Source: Ignavibacteriota bacterium
GTDB taxonomy: Bacteria; Bacteroidota; Ignavibacteria; Tepidaquicellales; OLB5
Direction of reading: 5' to 3'
Assembly (NCBI GenBank): GCA_003820375.1
Contig: RPQH01000012.1
Span: 1-64,000, forward strand
Length of the DNA stretch: 64,000 nt
A program made the position numbers and the translations under genes. Positions 52,215-62,482 of this stretch are shown here, piece after piece (position 1 is the stretch's first letter; every line of letters begins with the position of its first letter). The notes beneath the pieces are model-generated. The model was not told the DNA's origin. It ran no database searches and saw only the letters and a list, made by a program, of their open reading frames with translations.

Positions 52215-53210
52215 ATGGAATTATCTGTAATAATAGTTAATTATAATGTTTATAATGATGTTATTAACTGCATAAGTCATCTAAAAAAGCATGTATTTGA
52301 CATAAATTACGAAATAATTGTTGTAGATAATAATTCTGCTGAAAAGGAAATTGAATGTATTAACAACGTGTTTCCGGATGTGAAATATATTTCTTTAAAT
52401 CAGAATTTTGGCTTTGGTAAAGCAAACAATGCAGCAATGAAAATTGCAAATGGAAAAATGTTCCTTTTGATTAATCCTGATATTGTTGTTAATGATAAAT
52501 CTATAAATAAATTATACGATTTTTTAAATAAAAGTAACAATGCCGGAGCAGCAGCACCGGTACAAATAAAACCAAATGATGGATTAGAGTATTATTATAC
52601 TTTTTTTCCCACTATTTATTCCAGGTTTATGCAGGAATTTGGCTTATACTTTAACGGTCCATTCATGCGGGACCGCTTCTTTAAATTTTGGGATGAAAAT
52701 ATTCAAACAGGTAATCCTTTCAGAGTTAATTGGGCAATGGGTTCGTGCTTAATGGTAAAACGGGAAGCATATAAAAAAGTTGGTGGTTTCAATGAAGCAT
52801 TTTTCCTTTTTGAAGAAGAAACAGAATGGCAATACAGAATGAATAAAACTGGCTGGAATACTTTTATTCTTCCTGATTGCAGAGTTTTGCACAATCATCA
52901 CTCCTCAACCAGCAAAATTGGAAAATTGTTTGTCTATTTTCATGAATTCAGAAGCAGAATAATTTTTGCCAATCTGCACAATGGAATAATTAAAAGGAGT
53001 ATAAGGTTTATATTAACTTTTTTTGCGTTATTGGTTAGAGTAATTGTAAATTTTTTAAAGTATTTATTTTCAGGCAATAAATATTCAAAGAAAAAAATAA
53101 AAGTTTTTTTAAAATTGATGAAGTTTAATTTCTTATCAAGAAATAGAATTATTAACTCCAGATATATCTTTCGTGATTTCCAACATCTTTTTGCTGCCGA
53201 TGATAAATAA
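52215..53210 (+). CDS. GT2 rhamnosyltransferase-like protein 2
   Basis: 331 aa paralogue of the gene at 51256. Signatures: SVIIVNYNVYNDVINCI, VVDNNSAEKEI, NFGFGKANNAAM, LINPDIVV, NWAMGSCLMVKREAYKKVGGF, FEEETEWQYR. The longer C-terminus has a hydrophobic patch (FILTFFALLVRVIVNFL), which may bind the membrane. ATG start; 56 bases after its neighbour. Its stop overlaps the next gene's start by 11 bases, so coupling is likely. Confidence 0.88.
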   Translation: MELSVIIVNYNVYNDVINCISHLKKHVFDINYEIIVVDNNSAEKEIECINNVFPDVKYISLNQNFGFGKANNAAMKIANGKMFLLINPDIVVNDKSINKLYDFLNKSNNAGAAAPVQIKPNDGLEYYYTFFPTIYSRFMQEFGLYFNGPFMRDRFFKFWDENIQTGNPFRVNWAMGSCLMVKREAYKKVGGFNEAFFLFEEETEWQYRMNKTGWNTFILPDCRVLHNHHSSTSKIGKLFVYFHEFRSRIIFANLHNGIIKRSIRFILTFFALLVRVIVNFLKYLFSGNKYSKKKIKVFLKLMKFNFLSRNRIINSRYIFRDFQHLFAADDK

Positions 53211-54411
53211 AAAAAAAATATATAAGATTATTTATTCTATAGGGTCACTTATATTTTTTTTCAGAAAAAAGAATATTGATATAAATAAAGTAAAGAACAT
53301 TTTAGTAATTTCGCTTTACTTCAGAGGTGATACATTATTTCATACACCTTCAATCAGGGTTTTAAAAGAAATATTCCCTGATTCCTCTATTGATGTTTGG
53401 GTAAAATCCCGAAGTAAAGATGTATTATCAGGAAATCCTTATATAAATGAAATAATAGTATTCGATGAAATAAGAACCTCAGATTATAATGAAAAGTCAA
53501 AGCTAAGTCTCAGGAACAAAATTAAATTTCTGAAATTTATTAGAAATAAAAAATATGACTTCGTAGTAGATTTAACCGGTAAGTATTCAACAGCTTTATT
53601 TACTGCATTGTCTAAATCAAAATATTCTATAGGAATAAATTATAATGGATTTGGGTTTTGTTATTCGAAATTCGTACCGCTTGATACTTCGCACTCACCC
53701 GGTCATTTAATAGATAAATATCTATCTGTAATTGAAAAGGGACTTGGATACAGGGGTGAAGAATGGAATAGAATAATTAATAAAAATGGAAACTCTCAGG
53801 AGATATTTATTGATAAGGAAATTGAAAATAATATTAATGAAAAGATAAAAATATTAATGCTTTCTGGCAGGCCTTTGATTACCATCCATACAACATCCGG
53901 CTGGGACGCAAAAAAATGGGACTATAAAAAATTTGCAGAATTAATAAGATTATTGAAATCAGAGTATAATTACAACACATTGATGATAGGTGACAGGACT
54001 GATTTGGAAAACATAAAAAATATTTTAAATGAGATAAAAGATCTTGAAGAAGAAAATATCCCTTTATATATAATCACTTCATCACTGGTTGAAACTGCAG
54101 CATTAATCAGAAGATCTGATGTATTTATAGGAAGCGATTCAGTTCCGCTTCATATTGCAGGTGCTGTTGATACTCCATCTATAGCATTATTCGGACCAAC
54201 GAATCCTGAATTTTCAAAACCAAGAGGTGAAAAACATATAGTAATATATAAAATTTTGTCTTGTTCTGCTGATGAAAATGTACAATTTTGTACTAGAGAT
54301 GCCGGAAAAACATGCCTTACTATAGATTGCATGAAAATGATAACCGCCAAAGAAATATCTGAAAAGGTGATTTTTCTGCTTAATAAGTATTATTATAATC
54401 CTGCACAATGA
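53200..54411 (+). CDS. GT9 family (heptosyltransferase-like) glycosyltransferase 1
   Basis: 403 aa GT-B-fold transferase of the ADP-heptose:LPS heptosyltransferase family. ATG 53200 is chosen; GTG 53173 in the same frame would overlap the preceding gene by 38 bases. Signatures: NILVISLYFRGDTLFHTPSIRVLKEIFPDSSIDVWVKS (GD-T/S block), STALFTALSKSKYSIGIN, ITIHTTSGWDAKKWDYKKFAELI, and the late donor block DVFIGSDSVPLHIAGAVDTPSIALFGPTNP. Probably adds a heptose or related sugar to a lipid carrier or LPS core. ATGA overlap with the next gene. Confidence 0.88.
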   Translation: MINKKKIYKIIYSIGSLIFFFRKKNIDINKVKNILVISLYFRGDTLFHTPSIRVLKEIFPDSSIDVWVKSRSKDVLSGNPYINEIIVFDEIRTSDYNEKSKLSLRNKIKFLKFIRNKKYDFVVDLTGKYSTALFTALSKSKYSIGINYNGFGFCYSKFVPLDTSHSPGHLIDKYLSVIEKGLGYRGEEWNRIINKNGNSQEIFIDKEIENNINEKIKILMLSGRPLITIHTTSGWDAKKWDYKKFAELIRLLKSEYNYNTLMIGDRTDLENIKNILNEIKDLEEENIPLYIITSSLVETAALIRRSDVFIGSDSVPLHIAGAVDTPSIALFGPTNPEFSKPRGEKHIVIYKILSCSADENVQFCTRDAGKTCLTIDCMKMITAKEISEKVIFLLNKYYYNPAQ

Positions 54412-55556
54412 AAAAATTTAAGATTCTTCATATATCTCCTAACGGAGAACTGTATGGCACCGAAAGACATATATTATCTATTGTAAAATATTCAGATAAA
54501 AGAAAGTTTGAACATACCGTAATGCTGCCTTGCAGCGGAAGTTTCGATGACATTCTTCAGAGTATTGGGATTCGCACTATAATAGCAGGAAGACCACATG
54601 GATATAAACATAAATCCGGTACAATTTTCAGCCCTGGGTTTTGGAAACTTAGAAGAGAAATTAAGATGGAAAAGCCTGAAATCGTACACTGCCACTTAAA
54701 TTCCTATGGCTTAATAGCAGCAAAGCTGGCTGGAGTAAAAACTACTGTACATACCAGGCATGGTGTTTTCTGGACTGAAGAAGAGTTGGAGAATTTGAGT
54801 TTTCAAACTAAAACTCTGCAAAAAATAAAATCTGCCTTATTCAGCAGTACTGTTGCAATAGGTGAGTATGAAAGAAATACTTTGATAAATATTTTTAATT
54901 ACTCACCTGAAAAAATATCTTTTACTTATAATGGCGTGACAGTTGATGAAATTGAGTCTAAAGTAGATAATACTAAGAAAAAAATGGAGCTGTTCGGTAC
55001 TAATGATTTAATTATAGGAGCTGTCGGCAGGTTAGAAAAACAAAAAGGATTTCATATGCTGGTGGAATCTGCAAAAAAAGTTTTATCAGAAGTTGCAAAT
55101 GTTAAATTTGTAATACTTGGTGATGGTTCATTAAGAAATTACCTTCAGGGTTTAATAAATGAATATGATATAACAGACAGGTTTGTCTTAATGCCGTATA
55201 AGAAAAATGTTTATGATTATTTCCGGAATTTGGATATCATGGTTCAAACTTCTCTTTGGGAAGGAATTTCTTATGTTGTTTTGGAAGCTATGGCATTAAA
55301 AAGACCTGTAATTGCTTTAACTTCACCAAATACATCAGGTGTAAAGGAAATAATTATTCAGGGGAAAACAGGTTATTTAATCGAGGATAATTTCATTAAT
55401 TTGCTTTCCGAGAAAATTATTGAGTTAGCATGTAATAATGAAAAATCTGTCCGGATGGGTTTAGAAGGTTATAATCACGTAAAAAAGAAATTTACAGAAC
55501 AAAAAACTGCTGATGATATGGATAAAGTGTATTGTAAATTACTAAGTATTGAATGA
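54408..55556 (+). CDS. GT4 family glycosyltransferase
   Basis: 382 aa GT-B-fold transferase with an ATGA start overlapping the preceding stop. N-terminal ILHISPNGELYGTERHILSI (acceptor side), donor side GAVGRLEKQKGFHMLVESA and the E-x7-E signature EGISYVVLEAMALKRPVIA. Complete. It is coupled to the GT9 gene before it and followed by a GT1/GT4-like gene after a 4-base gap; likely consecutive steps in building the repeat unit. Sugar unknown. Confidence 0.9.
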   Translation: MKKFKILHISPNGELYGTERHILSIVKYSDKRKFEHTVMLPCSGSFDDILQSIGIRTIIAGRPHGYKHKSGTIFSPGFWKLRREIKMEKPEIVHCHLNSYGLIAAKLAGVKTTVHTRHGVFWTEEELENLSFQTKTLQKIKSALFSSTVAIGEYERNTLINIFNYSPEKISFTYNGVTVDEIESKVDNTKKKMELFGTNDLIIGAVGRLEKQKGFHMLVESAKKVLSEVANVKFVILGDGSLRNYLQGLINEYDITDRFVLMPYKKNVYDYFRNLDIMVQTSLWEGISYVVLEAMALKRPVIALTSPNTSGVKEIIIQGKTGYLIEDNFINLLSEKIIELACNNEKSVRMGLEGYNHVKKKFTEQKTADDMDKVYCKLLSIE

Positions 55557-55560
55557 TATA

Positions 55561-56790
55561 ATGAATCTTCCCAATGAGAAAATACTTATGGTTTTTACAC
55601 TTTCTACACCATGGGAAGGCTATCACAGGGGACCATTTATTGAACATATAGCAAGCGAGATTAAAAACTCTGGGGGTTATGTATTATGCCTTGAACCAAC
55701 CATACTTTCAATACACACATTGATAAAGTACCCAAAAAGAATTTTTAAACTTTTCAAGGGTAAGTATAAATTCAGAAAGTTTAAAGACAATATTTATGTT
55801 GTACCTGCACATACTTTAGAACACATTTTGATCTCAGTTCGGTTTGGATTTTTTAAATTTATTAATAAAATCCTTTTAAAAAATCAATTAAACAAATGTG
55901 CACATAAGATAGACGATGATATTAAGAAAATTGCATTAATTGTTCACAGACCGGAACTTTATTTTCTAAAAGACCTGACAAATTCAACTGCTATTATCTA
56001 TGATTGCTGGGATGATTTCTGTTTAACTTCAGATATGAAAAATATGAAAGTGAAGGGAAATTTTGAGAGGGAGAAAATTTTAGCGGCATCCAGTTCTATT
56101 ATTATTACTACTTCTGAAAAATTGTACTTACGAAATAAAAAAACTAATAGTAATACTTTTCTGATTGAAAATGGCTATACAAAAGTAAAGTTGAATGATT
56201 TTTCTGAAAATGATTTGAACTCAATAAGGAAATTTTTATCAGATGTTAAGAAACCTATTATAGGTTATGTTGGTAATATAAAACATTGGGTAGATTTTGA
56301 TTTACTAAAATATATTATATTGCAGAGACCGGATTATTCATTTGTATTTGCGGGATCTTATTGGGAAGAACAAGGAAAAATTTACAGTGATTTTCTTGAA
56401 AAATGTTCTAATGTTTTCGTTACAGGTTATATAAATTATAAGCTCTTTCAATTATACATTTCAAAATTTGATGCCGGAATTATTCCATTTATCCAGAATG
56501 AATTTATGAGAAGTGTAAACCCGAACAAATTTTATGAATACATAGGCACGGGTTTACCGGTAGTATCAACCGATATAGGAGACTTAAAAGTCAAATATGG
56601 AAATTTCGCAAAAGTTGTTAACAATAAAGAAGATTTCTTAAAAAAACTTGATGAAATAGTTAATTTGAATGAAAACGAACTAAAACATCTCAAAGAAGAG
56701 ATTTTAAAAGTATCATGTATGCATGAATGGACTGTGAAAGCCCGGTTTTTCGTAAAATTATTTAATGAACACATTAGAATGGCAGCATGA
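55561..56790 (+). CDS. glycosyltransferase, GT-B fold (group 1)
   Basis: 409 aa predicted GT-B transferase. ATG 55561 preferred; a TTG at 55549 would overlap the preceding stop. Signatures are weaker than in its neighbours: MVFTLSTPWEGYHRGPFIEHIA at the start, IIYDCWDDF in the middle (a short Trp-Asp motif seen in some group 1 transferases), IIGYVGNIKHWVDFDLLKYI, and NPNKFYEYIGTGLPVVSTD in the donor half. Function: glycan chain assembly; sugar unknown. It overlaps the next gene by ATGA. Confidence 0.8.
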   Translation: MNLPNEKILMVFTLSTPWEGYHRGPFIEHIASEIKNSGGYVLCLEPTILSIHTLIKYPKRIFKLFKGKYKFRKFKDNIYVVPAHTLEHILISVRFGFFKFINKILLKNQLNKCAHKIDDDIKKIALIVHRPELYFLKDLTNSTAIIYDCWDDFCLTSDMKNMKVKGNFEREKILAASSSIIITTSEKLYLRNKKTNSNTFLIENGYTKVKLNDFSENDLNSIRKFLSDVKKPIIGYVGNIKHWVDFDLLKYIILQRPDYSFVFAGSYWEEQGKIYSDFLEKCSNVFVTGYINYKLFQLYISKFDAGIIPFIQNEFMRSVNPNKFYEYIGTGLPVVSTDIGDLKVKYGNFAKVVNNKEDFLKKLDEIVNLNENELKHLKEEILKVSCMHEWTVKARFFVKLFNEHIRMAA

Positions 56791-57971
56791 ACATACTTTT
56801 TATTGCTAATAGGTTTCCATATCCCCCATATAGAGGTGATAAATTAAAAATATTTAATCTTGCTAAACGCTTGAGTAAGAAACATACTTTATATTTGTTA
56901 ACCTTTATTCAGGATAAAAAAGATTATAAATTTATACCTGAGTTGCGAAATTATTTTGATAAGCTGGAAGTTATTTACCTTCCCAAATACTTATCTGTCT
57001 TTAAATGTGCTGTTAAAATATTCTCTCCAAAACCTTTTCAAATAACATACTTTGAATCGAATAGGTTTAAAAAGCTTGTTAATAATTTTATTGCAAATAA
57101 TGAAATTGATGTAATTCATACCCAGCATTTAAGAATGTCACAATATTCTGTTGATATCAAACATATCAAAAGGATATTGGATCTTCCTGATGCTTATTCG
57201 CTTTACTGGGAAAGAAGAGCAAATCTGAAAAGAAATATTTTCCAGAAAATCTTTGATAATATTGAATTCAGTAAAGTATTGAAATATGAAGAAATTATAA
57301 AAAAGTTTGACCTCAATCTGGTTTGTTCTGATGAGGACAAGCAATTTTTAGTTAATTCACATAAGATTGATACTATCAAAATACTTCCAAATGGAGTTGA
57401 TCTGGATACTTTTAAAAGTGAAGGGCATGATTATACAATAAATGATAAGTTGATTTTTACAGGCAATATGGATTATGCCCCTAATGTAGATGCTGTTTGT
57501 TATTTTGTAAAAGAAATTTTCCCAATAATACTCAGTAAGTTTCCGGAAACTAAATTCTATATTGTTGGTCAGCGTCCAGTCTCCAAAGTGTTAAGCCTGC
57601 AATCAGAAAATGTTATAGTTAAAGGATTTGTAGAAAACTTAGCTGTTGAATATAAAAAATGTGCAGTTGCTGTATCACCGGTTAGAATTGGTGCAGGTAC
57701 TTTGAATAAAGTTCTTGAGCCAATGGCACTGGGGATTCCTGTTGTTACTACCAATGTTGGATTTAAAGGGTTATGTATTGAACCGGGAGTTGATGCATTG
57801 CTGGCAAATAATACATCAGAGTTTGCTTATCATGTAACTGAGCTTCTTGGTAGTGAAGCAAAAAGAAGAACTATTGGAAATAAAGGTAAAGAAGCTATAA
57901 CAACCCGGTTTAGCTGGGATAGCATTAGCTCTTTACTTGAGAGCTTTTTCGAAAAATTAACAAGGAATTAA
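56787..57971 (+). CDS. GT4 family glycosyltransferase (TIGR03087-like)
   Basis: 394 aa GT-B-fold transferase. N-terminal FIANRFPYPPYRGDKLKIFNLAKRLSKKH resembles sugar transferases associated with exopolysaccharide (EpsH/XrtA-type) systems. Donor half: IFTGNMDYAPNVDAVCYFVKEI and VRIGAGTLNKVLEPMALGIPVVTTNVGFKGL with the conserved Glu. It overlaps the convergent FkbM gene by 4 bases at its end. No PEP-CTERM proteins or exosortase are visible in the window, so that link is only a resemblance. Confidence 0.87.
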   Translation: MNILFIANRFPYPPYRGDKLKIFNLAKRLSKKHTLYLLTFIQDKKDYKFIPELRNYFDKLEVIYLPKYLSVFKCAVKIFSPKPFQITYFESNRFKKLVNNFIANNEIDVIHTQHLRMSQYSVDIKHIKRILDLPDAYSLYWERRANLKRNIFQKIFDNIEFSKVLKYEEIIKKFDLNLVCSDEDKQFLVNSHKIDTIKILPNGVDLDTFKSEGHDYTINDKLIFTGNMDYAPNVDAVCYFVKEIFPIILSKFPETKFYIVGQRPVSKVLSLQSENVIVKGFVENLAVEYKKCAVAVSPVRIGAGTLNKVLEPMALGIPVVTTNVGFKGLCIEPGVDALLANNTSEFAYHVTELLGSEAKRRTIGNKGKEAITTRFSWDSISSLLESFFEKLTRN

Positions 57972-58717
57972 TTCTTTAACGTAGATACGAAAACGTAGTT
58001 AAATTTGTTATAAGAACCTTCTTCTATTTTAATTAAATTGTTTTCTTCAAAAGCCATAGCCTCATACCCTAAATCACTTAGAAGATATAATATTTCTGCT
58101 TTCTTTTCGTTATCATGTATTTCGCAAAATATAAGAGGTTTATCTTTTTGAATTAGCTTTTTTCCTCCTTTTAGCACAAAGTATTCATAATCCTCTACGT
58201 CTAATTTAATAGCATCAATAGTTATATTTTGAAATTCTCTTAATTTATCCAATTCTTTTAATTCTACAGTATATTCAATGCCTTCCGAAGAATCGTTTTC
58301 TGAATTCTGAATATGACAAAGCCCCTGTTTTTTTACTTTATTAATTATAGGCATAATCATTTTTATGGTCTTTGTTTCATCACCCAAAGCAACATTATAT
58401 GCTGTAACATTTTTTAATCGGAATATTTTTATAATATTTGTTAATATATCGAAATTTTCTTTAATGGGCTCAAAAGAAAAGATTCTTCCTTTTTTGAATC
58501 TTTTTGAAAAAACAGTAGTAATTATTCCAATATTAGCACCAATATCAAGAATTGTTGAGTTTCCAGGCAATAGATCCATAAAATGGAATATATCTTTTTC
58601 CCAATAATCCCATTTCAAAGTAAATATTTTAAAAATTGAGAAAACTAATAAATATCGTTTTAACCCTAAAATAGTCTGGAGAAAATATTGAATGGTTTCC
58701 TTAGCGAATTGCTTCAT
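57968..58717 (-). CDS. FkbM family methyltransferase
   Basis: 249 aa SAM-dependent methyltransferase, the only minus-strand gene in the polysaccharide region. Motif I STILDIGANIGIITTVFSKRF (about 54-74), then EPIKENFDIL, NVALGDETKTI and the FkbM core DAIKLDVEDYEYFVLKGGKKLI. Predicted to O-methylate a sugar or glycan end. Its stop overlaps the stop of the convergent GT4 gene by 4 bases. The divergent region to the GT9 gene at 58861 is 143 bases and must hold both promoters. Confidence 0.88.
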   Translation of the reverse strand: MKQFAKETIQYFLQTILGLKRYLLVFSIFKIFTLKWDYWEKDIFHFMDLLPGNSTILDIGANIGIITTVFSKRFKKGRIFSFEPIKENFDILTNIIKIFRLKNVTAYNVALGDETKTIKMIMPIINKVKKQGLCHIQNSENDSSEGIEYTVELKELDKLREFQNITIDAIKLDVEDYEYFVLKGGKKLIQKDKPLIFCEIHDNEKKAEILYLLSDLGYEAMAFEENNLIKIEEGSYNKFNYVFVSTLKN

Positions 58718-58860
58718 TAATCGTTTTATTTGTTAAATATAGATATATACATTTTAATAATATATGTATTAGCATTATGCCAATTAATGTGATTTTATTT
58801 TTGAGTTTTATATATAAAAAATTGAGTTTATATTAAAAATTTAATAAAATCAAAGAAATA

Positions 58861-59964
58861 TTGTCTCCGAAAACAGTCAAATACGATTGCTTATATTTTA
58901 AAGGCGAGTACCCATGCGAGCCAAATAAAAAGAGGGGTAAGATTTGCAAAGATTGTGATGAATATGCTCCTATTAGTAAGAAAGTCCTAATAATTAAGCT
59001 TGGGGCTCTGGGGGATGTTATTAGAACTACTCCACTTGTAGTATATTTTAAAGAAAATTATATTAACTGCCATATAACCTGGATTACAAAATCTCCTGAA
59101 ATACTTCCAAAACATGAAATAAATGAGATTTTCCCGTTTCAATATCCTGAAGTTTCCGTTGTTTTAAATAATAAATTCGATATTGCTATAAATTTAGACA
59201 AAGATAAAGAAGCGTGTATTTTGTTAAATCAGGTAAATGCTGATGTAAAATATGGCTTCTCATGGCAGGATGGTCATATCTTTGCATTAAATAAGTCTGC
59301 GGAAGAAAAACTTCTAACTGGTTTGTTTGATGAGTATTCAAAACAGAATACCAAAAGTTACCAGGAAGAGATTTTCGAAATGTGTAATTTGTGTTTTAAT
59401 AATGAAAAATTCCTCTTGGATGTTAACACTTCTTATTTAGAAAAGTGGAATACTATTAAAGATAAAGCTGATGGGAAAGTAATAATTGGTTTAAATACAG
59501 GATGTGGTAAAAGATGGCTAACCCGTTTATGGCCTGATGCTTACTGGATAGATTTGATTAAAATGCTGCAGAAAAAAAACTTCTATCCGGTGCTTTTAGG
59601 GGGGAAAGATGAAGACTGCATGAATTTAAAATATTCTTCTATCACAGGAGCTTTTTATCCTGGTACTTTTTCTCTTGAAGAATTTATTGCTTTATCTGCA
59701 AATTGTGATATTATTGTTTCTGCAGTTTCTATGATGATGCATATTGCTATAGCTTTAGGAAAGCCATTGGTTCTATTTAACAATATTTTCAATAAGAATG
59801 AATTTGAATTATATGATAATGGAACAATTATAGAGCCTGAATCAGGCTGCGATTGTTTTTACGGCACATTTTGTAAGAGAGAAAGGCATTGTATGAATGA
59901 TATTTTTCCTGAAATAGTATTTGAAGAAATTATTAAATTAGATAATAAAAGGTCCGGTAAGTAG
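58861..59964 (+). CDS. GT9 family glycosyltransferase 2 with Cys-rich ends
   Basis: 367 aa heptosyltransferase-like transferase, TTG start. A Cys-rich N-terminal extension (residues 10-33: C10, C19, C29, C32 in YDCLYFKGEYPCEP and KICKDCDEY) precedes the GT9 core KKVLIIKLGALGDVIRTTPL (about 41-60). The donor half has IIGLNTGCGKRWLTRLWP and LSANCDIIVSAVSMMMHIAIALGKPLVLF. A second Cys group near the C-terminus (CDCFYGTFCKRERHC) could complete a metal site. Predicted to add a heptose-like sugar in LPS/EPS assembly. Confidence 0.85.
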   Translation: MSPKTVKYDCLYFKGEYPCEPNKKRGKICKDCDEYAPISKKVLIIKLGALGDVIRTTPLVVYFKENYINCHITWITKSPEILPKHEINEIFPFQYPEVSVVLNNKFDIAINLDKDKEACILLNQVNADVKYGFSWQDGHIFALNKSAEEKLLTGLFDEYSKQNTKSYQEEIFEMCNLCFNNEKFLLDVNTSYLEKWNTIKDKADGKVIIGLNTGCGKRWLTRLWPDAYWIDLIKMLQKKNFYPVLLGGKDEDCMNLKYSSITGAFYPGTFSLEEFIALSANCDIIVSAVSMMMHIAIALGKPLVLFNNIFNKNEFELYDNGTIIEPESGCDCFYGTFCKRERHCMNDIFPEIVFEEIIKLDNKRSGK

Positions 59965-59979
59965 TTACCTGAATATATT

Positions 59980-61362
59980 TTGTCTTCATCTAAAGAAAAA
60001 ATAGTTTTACTGTTTTCTGATTTCCTGTTCATTAATCTTGCATGGGCATTATATTACTTTTTTAGAATTGAATCGGGCTGGATTCCTTATACAACTCCAA
60101 CCTCATTTTTGATTCCTTCAGTAATTGTTTATGTCTATTGGCTTATTGTTTTTTCTTTTTCAGGTTTATACCAGCATTGGTTTGTCAGGTCAAGATTTGA
60201 TGAATTTTCTTCTGTAGTCAAGGCAGTTTCATTGGGTTGTATCTTATTGTTCTTTGCAATTTTTCTTGATGATGCTATTAATAATGCTAAAGCAATTTCC
60301 CGTTATCTTATCCTGATTTATTGGAGCTTGATGGTAGTATCGGTAAGTATAGGAAGAATCTTAATCAGGAGTTTCCAGATAAACCTGCTTGAAAAGGGAA
60401 TCGGTTTAAGGAATACTGTAATTGTTGGTACGGGGCAAAGAGCTAAAGACCTGAATGTACTAATCAATAAATTTCCGCAGTTAGGATATAAAATAAAAGG
60501 CTTTATAAGCCTTAACGGAAATCATGATAAGCAGCCATCAGTATTGGGTGAATTAGAAGATATCACTCATTTAATTTCAGTAAATCATGTTACTGAAGTA
60601 TTGATAGCGCTTGAAAGCAAAGAAAAAGAACGCCTTTTTGATATATTAAAAAATTGTGCACAGGAAAAAGTTCATTTAAAAATAATGCCGGATACTTACG
60701 AGATTATCAGTGGAATGGTAAAGACCAACCAGCTTTACGGTGTTCCGTTGATAGAAGTAATGCCGGAAATAATGACTCATAGCCAGAAGCTGTTAAAAAG
60801 AATTATTGATATGGGATTATCATTAACGTGCCTTGTAATTTTGTCTCCGTTTTTGTTATTGTTAATAATCCTGATTAAGATTACTTCTAGAGGACCCGTA
60901 TTCTACACACAGACCAGGGTCGGGAAAAACGGCGCGCTGTTCACGATGTACAAATTCAGGTCTATGTATCAAAATGCAGAAGAGTATGGACCCGAATGGT
61001 CAGGTGAAAGTGACCCAAGGATAACGCCTATCGGAAGACTGATTAGGAAAGTATATATTGATGAAATTCCGCAAATGATAAATGTAATAAGAAATGAAAT
61101 GAGTATTGTTGGCCCTCGTCCTGAGAGGCCGCATTTTGTCGAAATATTAAAAAAAGAAATACCATATTATTATAAGAGATTAGCCGTAAAACCCGGTATA
61201 ACAGGATGGGCGCAAATAAAACATAAATATGACTCATCACTGGATGATGTAATTGAAAAACTGCAATATGATTTTTATTATGTCGAAAACATGTCTTTAA
61301 AGCTGGATTTAAAAATAATGGTTAATACTGCTCTTGTAATAATATTTATGAAAGGTCATTAA
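59980..61362 (+). CDS. undecaprenyl-phosphate glycosyl-1-phosphate transferase (initiating enzyme)
   Basis: 460 aa polyprenyl-phosphate glycosylphosphotransferase, which starts the repeat unit by moving sugar-1-phosphate from a UDP-sugar to undecaprenyl phosphate. TTG start. Four or five N-terminal helices, then a soluble nucleotide-binding-like domain ([19 protein letters not shown], about 145-165), and the C-terminal bacterial sugar transferase domain ([68 protein letters not shown]). WbaP/WcaJ-type layout. It is followed by the aminotransferase after 5 bases. Confidence 0.92.
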   Translation: MSSSKEKIVLLFSDFLFINLAWALYYFFRIESGWIPYTTPTSFLIPSVIVYVYWLIVFSFSGLYQHWFVRSRFDEFSSVVKAVSLGCILLFFAIFLDDAINNAKAISRYLILIYWSLMVVSVSIGRILIRSFQINLLEKGIGLRNTVIVGTGQRAKDLNVLINKFPQLGYKIKGFISLNGNHDKQPSVLGELEDITHLISVNHVTEVLIALESKEKERLFDILKNCAQEKVHLKIMPDTYEIISGMVKTNQLYGVPLIEVMPEIMTHSQKLLKRIIDMGLSLTCLVILSPFLLLLIILIKITSRGPVFYTQTRVGKNGALFTMYKFRSMYQNAEEYGPEWSGESDPRITPIGRLIRKVYIDEIPQMINVIRNEMSIVGPRPERPHFVEILKKEIPYYYKRLAVKPGITGWAQIKHKYDSSLDDVIEKLQYDFYYVENMSLKLDLKIMVNTALVIIFMKGH

Positions 61363-61367
61363 CAAAA

Positions 61368-62474
61368 ATGGGAAATGTAAAAATTCAGATGGTCGATCTT
61401 AAGAACCAGTATCTTAAAATAAAAGATGAAGTTGATAATGCAATAAAAGGGGTAATTGATTCGGTTCAGTTTATTCAGGGAAATGCAGTAAAAGAATTTG
61501 AAAAAAATACAGCAGAATATTTACAATGTAAATACGCTATCGGATGTGCATCAGGAACTGATGCATTGCAAATTGCAATGATGGCATTGGATATTAAACC
61601 CGGTGATGAAATAATTACCACTCCATTTACATTTGTAGCAACAACAGAAACCATTGCATTGCTTGGTGCGGTGCCGGTATATGTGGATATTGATGAAAAA
61701 ACGTATAACATAGATGTTAACAAAATTGAGGAAAAAATAACACCCAGAACCAAAGCCATTATGCCTGTGCATCTTTACGGACAGCCGGCTGAAATGGATA
61801 AGATAATGGCGATAGCAAAACAGCATAAACTTAAAGTAATAGAAGACTCAGCCCAGGCATTTGGAGCGGTTTATAAAGATAAAAAAGTATGTTCAATTGG
61901 TGATATCGGATGTATTAGTTTTTTCCCCAGCAAAAATTTAGGTGCATTTGGCGATGGGGGAATGGTTACTACAAATGATGAGCAATTAGCACAGAAAATG
62001 AGGATGATTGTTAACCACGGGTCAAAGAAAAAATATTACCATGAAACATTAGGCGTTAACAGCAGGCTTGATACAATACAGGCTGCTATTCTGAATGTAA
62101 AGTTAAAATATATTGATGATTATCACTGTGCAAGAATTGAAGCCGCAGAAAAATACAACGGTGTTTTGAAAGGTTTTGCAGAGACTCCTTTTGTATTACC
62201 TTATGTTAAACATATATTTCACCAGTATTCAATTAGGGTTAAAAACAGAAATGAACTGCAAAAGTTTTTGGCTGAAAATGAAATTCCGTCTATGATATAT
62301 TACCCGGTTCCACTGCATTTGCAGGAAGCATACAGGTATAATTATAAAAAGGGGGATTTTCCTGTTACAGAAATGATAAGCGAAGATATTATTTCATTAC
62401 CGATGCATACTGAGCTTACTGATGAACAAATAGAATTAATTACAGGTAAAATAAAAGTTTTTTTAAATAAATAA
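61368..62474 (+). CDS. DegT/DnrJ/EryC1/StrS-family sugar aminotransferase
   Basis: 368 aa PLP-dependent enzyme converting a nucleotide keto-sugar to an amino sugar. Schiff-base Lys189 in [15 protein letters not shown]; Asp160 ([11 protein letters not shown]) pairs with the cofactor nitrogen; [10 protein letters not shown] binds the phosphate; [10 protein letters not shown] is the late family block. Complete. It lies between the initiating transferase and a GT2, consistent with an amino sugar in the surface glycan. C-3 versus C-4 specificity cannot be told. Confidence 0.94.
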   Translation: MGNVKIQMVDLKNQYLKIKDEVDNAIKGVIDSVQFIQGNAVKEFEKNTAEYLQCKYAIGCASGTDALQIAMMALDIKPGDEIITTPFTFVATTETIALLGAVPVYVDIDEKTYNIDVNKIEEKITPRTKAIMPVHLYGQPAEMDKIMAIAKQHKLKVIEDSAQAFGAVYKDKKVCSIGDIGCISFFPSKNLGAFGDGGMVTTNDEQLAQKMRMIVNHGSKKKYYHETLGVNSRLDTIQAAILNVKLKYIDDYHCARIEAAEKYNGVLKGFAETPFVLPYVKHIFHQYSIRVKNRNELQKFLAENEIPSMIYYPVPLHLQEAYRYNYKKGDFPVTEMISEDIISLPMHTELTDEQIELITGKIKVFLNK

Positions 62475-62482
62475 AACTGTTA

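Noticed and set aside
56787-57971. PEP-CTERM/exosortase system
   Set aside because: The GT4 resembles proteins seen with such systems, but no exosortase or PEP-CTERM protein is in the window.
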